From NCBI RefSeq assembly GCF_012102745.1, contig NZ_JAAVSY010000004.1, forward strand, positions 1 to 64,000: 64,000 nucleotides of DNA. The letters are read 5' to 3'. Each line of letters opens with the position of its first letter. Positions within the stretch are counted from its first letter, which is position 1. Of the stretch, positions 58,436 to 64,000 are shown in pieces. The position numbers and the translations under genes are program-made. The stretch comes from Haematospirillum sp. H4485. GTDB lineage: Bacteria > Pseudomonadota > Alphaproteobacteria > Rhodospirillales > Rhodospirillaceae. The notes beneath the pieces are model-generated. The model had not been told where the DNA came from. It did no database searches and saw only the letters and a list, made by a program, of their open reading frames with translations.

Positions 58436-58699
58436 CTAGCTGGCTTGGGCCAGCATCGGGTCAAGACCACCTTTTTCATCTAAAGCATGCAGGTCATCAC
58501 ACCCACCGACGTGCGTACCACCAATAAAAATTTGTGGAACGGTACGACGCCCCGAGCGCTGCTCCATCTCTGTGCGCTTGGCCGTGTTGTCCAGAACGTC
58601 AATCTCGGTATAGGCAACACCCTTCGCATCGAGAAGAGCCTTTGCCCTGTGACAATAGGGGCAGTGGGGCCACGTATAGATCTCGATATGCACGCTCAT
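58436..58699 (-). CDS. grxC: Glutaredoxin 3
   Basis: The 87-residue glutaredoxin has the CPYC active site at ~11-14, TVPQIFIGG and GGCDDL for glutathione binding. It reduces disulfides using glutathione. ATG 58699 gives the usual length; an open frame runs further upstream but lacks homology. It follows comF on the same strand. Confidence 0.95.
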   Translation of the reverse strand: MSVHIEIYTWPHCPYCHRAKALLDAKGVAYTEIDVLDNTAKRTEMEQRSGRRTVPQIFIGGTHVGGCDDLHALDEKGGLDPMLAQAS

Positions 58700-58805
58700 G
58701 AGCCGAAACTCCGCCTGAAACACCACCGGACACACACGCAGCCGGCTCTCTGATAGCAGTATGCATTCAAGCGGCCCGGCACGCAACAGCGCTCGCACTG
58801 CAACA

Positions 58806-59558
58806 TTATAATCCCGGGCCCATAGCCCGGGCCAGAACAACGGCATCAACCTGACCAGCCCCGGCATCCCGCAAGGCACAGGCACAGGCACGCAATGTCG
58901 CACCCGTTGTCATGACATCATCGACCAGCAAAACCCTGCGGCCAGCAAGCCCAGCCCTATACTGCAAAGCAACATGAAACGCCCCTGCAACGTTGTCATG
59001 GCGCTGAATACGATCAAAATGCCCCTGCGTCTGCGTTGCCCGCACACGCTGCAACGAAACCGGACAATAGAGGGCACGAGTTTGAAAAGAGACAAGGGCA
59101 TGGGCCAGAAGAGCCGACTGATTATACCGCCGCCAAAGAAGGCGCCAGCGATGTAATGGCACCGGCATGACCACATCAGCTTCATGCAGCATATCAGCAG
59201 ATACACGTGCCAGCCACGCCGCCAATCCACGTGCCATATCCGTGCGGTCAGCATGCTTGAAAGCCAGAATCAAGGAGCGGGTTCCATCATCATAAAGTGT
59301 TGCTGCCCGCACCCTGTCCAGAATACGGTCATGGTCTGGTTCACAGGCATGCTCCCCACCTTGTCCGGGACTTTCGAGAGGCATGGCGCAGCGCGAACAC
59401 TGGGTTGCAGCCTCAAGGAAACGGATTGTTCCGAAACAGGAGGCACACACTCCATGAGCCGTGCCTGTCACGACACCACAGCGCAAACAGCGTGGAGGAA
59501 GGACTGTATCCAAGGCAAGACGCACAGGATAAAAAAAACGATCGATCTTTATGGCCAT
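58806..59558 (-). CDS. comF: ComF family phosphoribosyltransferase-like protein
   Basis: The 250-residue protein has an N-terminal zinc-ribbon (CLRCG, CASC, CSRC) and a C-terminal PRTase fold with the PRPP-binding VLLVDDVMTTGATLRACA (~210-225). ComF supports DNA uptake in competent bacteria; related proteins are widespread with unclear roles. ATG 59558 is the family start (LPPRCLRCG near residue 20). It is divergent from the methyltransferase gene. Confidence 0.92.
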   Translation of the reverse strand: MAIKIDRFFYPVRLALDTVLPPRCLRCGVVTGTAHGVCASCFGTIRFLEAATQCSRCAMPLESPGQGGEHACEPDHDRILDRVRAATLYDDGTRSLILAFKHADRTDMARGLAAWLARVSADMLHEADVVMPVPLHRWRLLWRRYNQSALLAHALVSFQTRALYCPVSLQRVRATQTQGHFDRIQRHDNVAGAFHVALQYRAGLAGRRVLLVDDVMTTGATLRACACALRDAGAGQVDAVVLARAMGPGL

Positions 59559-59724
59559 TCTTCACAGAAACATAATCAATCCAAGGTGGACTATACGATC
59601 GTGCGATACGGTCCCTGTAGCACTTTTTCAGGTCACCCCGTTGACGGGAAAAAACAGGACCATTATCCCCGCTCGCAGAAAGAACCGTTACTCTCGTTCC
59701 GACACAAGGAAAGGTCTTGCCGGT

Positions 59725-60645
59725 ATGCATACCTCCACCCCTGTCATTTTTGACCGGCAAGCCCTGCGCCAGCACCAAAATCGGGCAGCACGTTCCCTGA
59801 ATGATTTTTCCTTCCTCTTCGAAGAGGTCGGGAACCGGCTGATCGAACGGCTGGATGACGTTAATCGCTCCTTCCCGACCGTCGTTGATCTGGGAAGCCA
59901 TGGCGGCATGTTGTCACAACCATTGTCCCGGCGTGCAGGAACACAGCAGGTCTTCTCGACAGATGCAGCCAAAGGCATGCTGGAACGGGGACGCCATCAA
60001 CAAGCCCATATTCTGGGATGCGACGAGGAAGCCCTGCCCTTTGCCGACAGCAGCCTGGACCTGGTCGTGTCATCCTTGTCCCTGCACTGGGTCAATGACC
60101 TGCCCGGTACCCTAGTTCAGATACGCCGGGCCCTGAAGCCCGACGGACTGTTTCTGGCGGCCCTGTTCGGGGGGCATACCTTGCATGAGCTACGTCAGTG
60201 CCTTCTGGAAGCCGAGAGCGAGGTGGAAGGCGGTGCCTCCCCACGCATCTCCCCGTTTGTGGATATCCGCGACATGGGCATGCTGATGCAACGTGCCGGC
60301 TTTGCCCTGCCCGTGATTGACTGCGACACAATCCCGGTTACGTATGATTCAGCGCTGAAGTTGATGAAAGACCTGCAGGGTATGGGAGAAAGCAACATCC
60401 TGACCGAACGCCGCCAAACCTTCTCCCGCCGGGAAACCTTGCTGCGTGCGGCGGAACGGTATGAAAGAATGTTTGCAAACGATACCGGGCGCCTGACCGC
60501 AACATTCCAGATTGTCTGGGTTTCCGGATGGGCACCGGCTGCCACCCAGCCCAAGGCGCTGCGCCCCGGCACAGCAACTCACAGCCTGGCCGAAGCCTTG
60601 GGGGCCACCGTCTGCGGACTCGACGACACCACGGGGAAAGGATAG
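59725..60645 (+). CDS. SAM-dependent methyltransferase, NDUFAF5/BioC-like
   Basis: The 306-residue protein has a class I methyltransferase domain (VVDLGSHGGMLSQ, FADSSLDLVVSSLSLHWVNDLPG) and the C-terminal region ENDUFAF5 homologues share. In mitochondria NDUFAF5 hydroxylates an Arg of complex I; the bacterial homologue is common in alphaproteobacteria. ATG 59725 follows AAAGG at loose spacing. A frame to 59551 lacks homology. comF and this gene are often neighbours in this class. Confidence 0.88.
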   Translation: MHTSTPVIFDRQALRQHQNRAARSLNDFSFLFEEVGNRLIERLDDVNRSFPTVVDLGSHGGMLSQPLSRRAGTQQVFSTDAAKGMLERGRHQQAHILGCDEEALPFADSSLDLVVSSLSLHWVNDLPGTLVQIRRALKPDGLFLAALFGGHTLHELRQCLLEAESEVEGGASPRISPFVDIRDMGMLMQRAGFALPVIDCDTIPVTYDSALKLMKDLQGMGESNILTERRQTFSRRETLLRAAERYERMFANDTGRLTATFQIVWVSGWAPAATQPKALRPGTATHSLAEALGATVCGLDDTTGKG

Positions 60646-60654
60646 TGTGCGCCG

Positions 60655-61374
60655 ATGCATTTTGGACACACTCTCATTCGCGGCACATTGATCAAGCGTT
60701 ACAAGCGGTTCATGGCCGATATCACACTGGCAGATGGCTCTGTTGTCACGGCGCATACAGCCAATTCAGGATCCATGTCAGGATGCTGCACCCCGGGGTC
60801 TGAGGTATGGCTGTCCCCTGCCGACAATCCGGCACGCAAGCTCAAATACACATGGGAAATGATCCGGGTGGATGGCTCCCTAGTCGGTGTCAACACCAGT
60901 CATCCCAACGCCTTGGCCGCAGAAGCCATACAGGCCGGACAGATCCCTCAGCTGGCCGGGTACGAAACCCTGCGCCGCGAAGTAAAGTACGGGCGCAGCA
61001 GCCGTATTGATATTTTGCTTGAAAGTACGGCCAAGCCACCATGCTACGTTGAAGTCAAGAACGTCACCCTGTTCCGCGACACAGGGACAGGCGGGAAAAC
61101 AGCCCTGTTCCCCGATGCCGTCACGGCACGCGGGGCCAAGCATCTGGATGAACTGAGCGCGATGGTCGCGGCCGGAAATCGTGCGGTTATGCTCTATGTG
61201 GTACAAAGGGAACACGATGGCCTGGTCCGCTTTTCCATTGCCGATGACATCGACCCGCACTACGCTGCCGCCCTGCAACAGGCCACGGCAGCCGGCGTTG
61301 AGGTCTTGTGCCACACCTGCACCATGACGCCGTCGGCCATCCATCTGGCGACCCCCTTGCCCGTTGCGCTGTAA
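60655..61374 (+). CDS. sfsA: DNA/RNA nuclease SfsA
   Basis: The 239-residue protein has GSMSGCCTPGSEVWLS, the family block RSSRIDILLE and YVEVKNVTLF with acidic nuclease residues. SfsA was named for sugar fermentation stimulation and is now described as a nuclease. ATG 60655 lies 9 bp after the methyltransferase stop, so the genes are linked. Confidence 0.93.
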   Translation: MHFGHTLIRGTLIKRYKRFMADITLADGSVVTAHTANSGSMSGCCTPGSEVWLSPADNPARKLKYTWEMIRVDGSLVGVNTSHPNALAAEAIQAGQIPQLAGYETLRREVKYGRSSRIDILLESTAKPPCYVEVKNVTLFRDTGTGGKTALFPDAVTARGAKHLDELSAMVAAGNRAVMLYVVQREHDGLVRFSIADDIDPHYAAALQQATAAGVEVLCHTCTMTPSAIHLATPLPVAL

Positions 61375-61398
61375 CCTATCACTGCCAGGAACACCTGC

Positions 61399-62205
61399 AT
61401 GTCACCGTCCCGCCGCTCTGAAAACACCGTTATCCTGCATGATGCCAATGGCTTTGCCGCCATGCGCAAGGCCGGCCAAACAGCGGCCGCTCTTCTGGAT
61501 TACCTGACCCCCTTCATACAGCCCGGCATTTCAACAGCTGACATTGATGACCTGGTGGTTGCCTGGACACAGGAACGGGGACTGAAAAACGGGCCTTTTG
61601 GATACCGGGGATTTCCACGCTCGGTCTGCACATCGGTCAATCATGTTGTCTGCCACGGTATCCCGGACGAAAAGAAGAAACTGGCCAACGGCGACATCAT
61701 CAATATTGATGTCACGCCGATTGTGGACGGCTGGTACGGTGACAGCAGCCGCATGTATTACGTGGGCAAACCATCGGTCAAAGCAAGGAAACTGGTCGAG
61801 ACGACCTATGAATGCCTGATGCGTGGCATCGATGTTGTCCGTCCCGGTGCCACACTGGGTGATATCGGGCACGCAATTGAAACATGGGCGCACGAGAATG
61901 GATTCTCGGTCGTCACCGATTTCTGTGGGCACGGTGTCGGCACACAGTTCCACACAGCCCCCAGCGTGTTGCATTACGGCCAACCCGGAACCGGTATGGT
62001 GCTGGAAGCCGGCATGATCTTCACCATAGAACCCATGATCAACGCGGGCAAAGCCCCAACCAAAGTCTTGCCCGACGGATGGACGGCGGTAACCCGGGAT
62101 CGTTCGCTGTCCGCGCAGTTTGAGCACACCATCGGCATTACGGTCGATGGTTGCGAAATTTTCACCGTGTCCCCACAGGGATGGCATTGTCCGCCCTATT
62201 CCTGA
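61399..62205 (+). CDS. map: Type I methionine aminopeptidase
   Basis: The 268-residue enzyme has the M24 fold with conserved metal ligands: FPRSVCTSVNHVVCHG, NIDVTPIVDGWYGDSSR (Asp), GHGVGTQFHTAP (His), FTIEPMIN (Glu) and FEHTIGIT (Glu). It removes initiator Met. The start at 61399 is the family start. Gap to sfsA is 24 bp; radC follows 4 bp later. Confidence 0.96.
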   Translation: MSPSRRSENTVILHDANGFAAMRKAGQTAAALLDYLTPFIQPGISTADIDDLVVAWTQERGLKNGPFGYRGFPRSVCTSVNHVVCHGIPDEKKKLANGDIINIDVTPIVDGWYGDSSRMYYVGKPSVKARKLVETTYECLMRGIDVVRPGATLGDIGHAIETWAHENGFSVVTDFCGHGVGTQFHTAPSVLHYGQPGTGMVLEAGMIFTIEPMINAGKAPTKVLPDGWTAVTRDRSLSAQFEHTIGITVDGCEIFTVSPQGWHCPPYS

Positions 62206-62209
62206 GATC

Positions 62210-62911
62210 ATGTCCGACACACTCCCTCCCCTGACCAACGAGTACAGTGGCCACCGGCAGCGGCTGAAAGAACGCTTTCTGGCCAGCGCACGTGCTGAAA
62301 GCCCGGACTCATTAAAGGACTACGAGTATCTGGAACTGCTTCTGTTTCTGGGAATTCCGCGCCGGGATGTCAAACCTCTGGCCAAGGGGCTTCTGGCGCG
62401 CTTTGGCAGTGTTGGCGGCGTTCTGTCCGCAGAGCCGGACCAACTGGTTGCCTTGGTCGGTGAGTCCGGTGCAGTGGCCTTGAAAACAGCAGCAGCAGCA
62501 GCAACCTGGATGCTGAGAGAAGAAGTTCTCGACAAGCCGGTTCTGGCATCATGGGACCGTGTACTGGACTATTGCCACGCGACCATGGCCCATCGTGAAA
62601 CGGAGTGCTTCCGCGTTTTGTTCCTGGACCGCAAGAATCGCCTGATCGTGGAAGAGGTCATGCAAAAGGGAACCATTGACCATACCCCCGTTTATCCAAG
62701 AGAGGTCATACGCCGCGCCTTGGAACTGGGCGCCAGCGCCTTGATCATGGTGCACAACCACCCCAGCGGTGATCCCCAGCCATCAAAGGCTGATATCGAC
62801 ATCACCCGCCAAATCAGGGACGCTGCACGTCCACTGGGTGTTATTCTACACGATCACGTCATCATCGCCCGAACCGGATACAGCTCTTTTAAATCCGACG
62901 GTCTTATTTAA
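62210..62911 (+). CDS. radC: RadC family JAB-domain protein
   Basis: The 233-residue protein has an N-terminal helix-hairpin-helix region (YLELLLFLGIPRRDVKPLAK) and a C-terminal MPN/JAB domain with HNHPSGDPQPSKADID, the JAMM metal motif. Despite the name, a repair role is not established. ATG 62210 lies 4 bp after the map stop, so they are co-transcribed; a frame to 62120 overlaps map. Confidence 0.93.
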   Translation: MSDTLPPLTNEYSGHRQRLKERFLASARAESPDSLKDYEYLELLLFLGIPRRDVKPLAKGLLARFGSVGGVLSAEPDQLVALVGESGAVALKTAAAAATWMLREEVLDKPVLASWDRVLDYCHATMAHRETECFRVLFLDRKNRLIVEEVMQKGTIDHTPVYPREVIRRALELGASALIMVHNHPSGDPQPSKADIDITRQIRDAARPLGVILHDHVIIARTGYSSFKSDGLI

Positions 62912-62973
62912 ATCTACACTGCGTGGAAATAGCATCGAGATATTGATGTTTCCCGTTTAAGGCTAACAACGTC

Positions 62974-63010
62974 GTGTCTTTTTTATCACATGCATGCATA
63001 AAAAAGACAC
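62974..63010. terminator. Perfect AT-rich hairpin between radC and the porin gene
   Basis: GTGTCTTTTTTAT and ATAAAAAAGACAC form a perfect 13-bp inverted repeat around an 11-nt loop containing the palindrome TGCATGCA. It is 63 bp past the radC stop. T and A runs in the arms let it act on either strand, but no T run follows the stem, so the exact mode is unclear. Confidence 0.65.
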
Positions 63011-63168
63011 ATTGCCCTTGATTTGCCTTTTGGGCTGCGTATCAGCAGTTGACCTTCTAGATCCTCATATTCCTTAATATTGTCGCGTTGCATGCTCGCA
63101 AAGAAACAGGGCATCCGCAACAAAGCAGGTTTGAGTCACACTTTTGCAAATAGGGACATCAGAAGAGC

Positions 63169-64000
63169 ATGAAAAAGCTCCTTATCGGAACCAGCGCCCT
63201 TGTTGCCGCCATGACCTTGACTGGCGCTGCATCAGCTGCTGAACCCCTGAAGCTGTCTGTCGGCGGTTTCGGGTCTGTTTTTGCCGGGTACGCATCCCAG
63301 CAAAGTGAATACAAAAAGGCCCTGCGTGATGCCGGAAAAGGCGGGGAAGTATCTGCGGTTGACGTCAAGGGCGACAACGAACTCCACTTCAAGGCTGCAA
63401 CCACACTGGATAATGGCCTGACTGTATCGGTGAAGTACGAGCTGGAAGCCGGTGGTACCGATGAAGGCCAGAAGTCGGTTGACAACTACAGCATCTCGCT
63501 CGGCGGTTCGTTCGGTACCGTTGTAGCTGGAACCGGCGACTTGGCCTTGGCCATGATTGCCAATCGTTCTCCGCACATGGGAGGCCGCCTGTTTGGTGCA
63601 GGCTTGGCCGATGGTGACTTGGCTACCGGCGTATGGGTTCTGAAGCCCGAATCCGTAAGCGGGGGCAAGGCTACCCTTGTCAACAGCCATAGCGACAACG
63701 AATCTATCAGCTACGTCTCTCCCTCTGTTGTCGGCTTTACATTCGGTGCATCATACGTTCCGGATGGAACAGAAAAGGATGCCGCAGGGAAGAAGCTGAA
63801 GCACAACCCGACCCAGCCGAACGGCACCAACACCATGGAAATGTATGGCGCCGGCATTGGGTATGAAGACAACTTCGGCGGGCTTGATGTAAAAGCTGAT
63901 ATTGGCTGGGCTACCGCTGATAACGATGCCGTTGACAGCCATAACGAATACCAGGCCGGTCTGCAGATGTCATATTCCGGCGTTATCGTCGGTGGTGGAT
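63169..64000 (+). CDS. Gram-negative porin, N-terminal part
   Basis: The open frame starts at ATG 63169 (AGAAGAG upstream) and leaves the window at 64000 after about 277 residues. A signal peptide (~1-23, MKKLLIGTSALVAAMTL... ending SAA) leads to alternating beta strands with porin features (LKLSVGGFGSVFAGY, LHFKAATTLDNGLTVSVKYELE-like, FGTVVAGTGD). It matches the Porin_4/Omp32-like group, forming trimers in the outer membrane. Its end and any partner gene are outside the window. Confidence 0.88.
   Translation, partial: MKKLLIGTSALVAAMTLTGAASAAEPLKLSVGGFGSVFAGYASQQSEYKKALRDAGKGGEVSAVDVKGDNELHFKAATTLDNGLTVSVKYELEAGGTDEGQKSVDNYSISLGGSFGTVVAGTGDLALAMIANRSPHMGGRLFGAGLADGDLATGVWVLKPESVSGGKATLVNSHSDNESISYVSPSVVGFTFGASYVPDGTEKDAAGKKLKHNPTQPNGTNTMEMYGAGIGYEDNFGGLDVKADIGWATADNDAVDSHNEYQAGLQMSYSGVIVGGG

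Noticed and set aside
58810-58835. CCCGGGC-GCCCGGG hairpin at the end of comF
   Set aside because: It lies within the last comF codons and no T run follows, so it is probably coding sequence.

Overview
The window (about 55% GC by eye) looks like chromosome of a Gram-negative alphaproteobacterium, most likely a Rhodospirillales member. This is inferred from the mix of LptD/SurA/BamB outer-membrane biogenesis genes, DUF2794, an alphaproteobacterial-type heme A synthase, an NDUFAF5-like methyltransferase and an alpha-type short NAD kinase. The species cannot be fixed from the sequence alone. No rRNA, tRNA or CRISPR array was seen.

Layout. 1-400: left edge with the start of a small serine recombinase and a broken transposase remnant. 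0.6-7.6 kb (minus strand): tldD, a large multi-sensor histidine kinase, heme A synthase, a cytidylate-kinase-like protein and cheZ. 8.0-9.7 kb: lrgAB and a lipocalin lipoprotein. 9.9-24.6 kb (minus strand): a fermentation and pyruvate block, read in transcription order: FAD-linked 2-hydroxyacid dehydrogenase, two tandem ABC_sub_bind periplasmic proteins, a LytS/LytTR two-component pair, cstA, then pflB-pflA-ackA-pta. 24.7-28.3 kb: DUF2061 protein, Sua5-type tRNA modification enzyme, cysQ, an AEC transporter and a small secreted protein. 28.5-39.4 kb: pepA, acyl-CoA dehydrogenase, a divergent histidine-rich membrane protein, and the envelope/housekeeping run lptF-lptD-surA-pdxA-rsmA. 39.4-46.4 kb: gmk and yicC, a phosphopantetheinyl transferase/SDR pair, a PAS-GGDEF-EAL protein and three small genes. 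46.6-50.2 kb: YfgM-like protein, bamB, der. 50.5-54.3 kb: a frameshifted GlpT/UhpT-type MFS gene, corA, nadK, DUF952. 54.3-64 kb: pyrD, HAD, MBL and deacetylase-like hydrolases, grxC, comF, NDUFAF5-like methyltransferase, sfsA, map, radC and the start of a porin.

How genes fit together. The pfl-ack-pta genes form a complete route from pyruvate to acetate, ATP and formate. Next to it lie a CstA-family transporter with a LytS/LytTR sensor-regulator pair (as in pyruvate-sensing BtsSR/BtsT of enterics), LrgAB (homologues transport pyruvate in some Gram-positives) and a lactate/2-hydroxyacid dehydrogenase. This suggests a coordinated pyruvate uptake, overflow and fermentation locus, which I regard as the most interesting hypothesis here. 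Other oddities: lptG is absent between lptF and lptD, a histidine-rich membrane protein is divergent from lptF, the MFS gene is broken by one base, and several strong intergenic palindromes are present.
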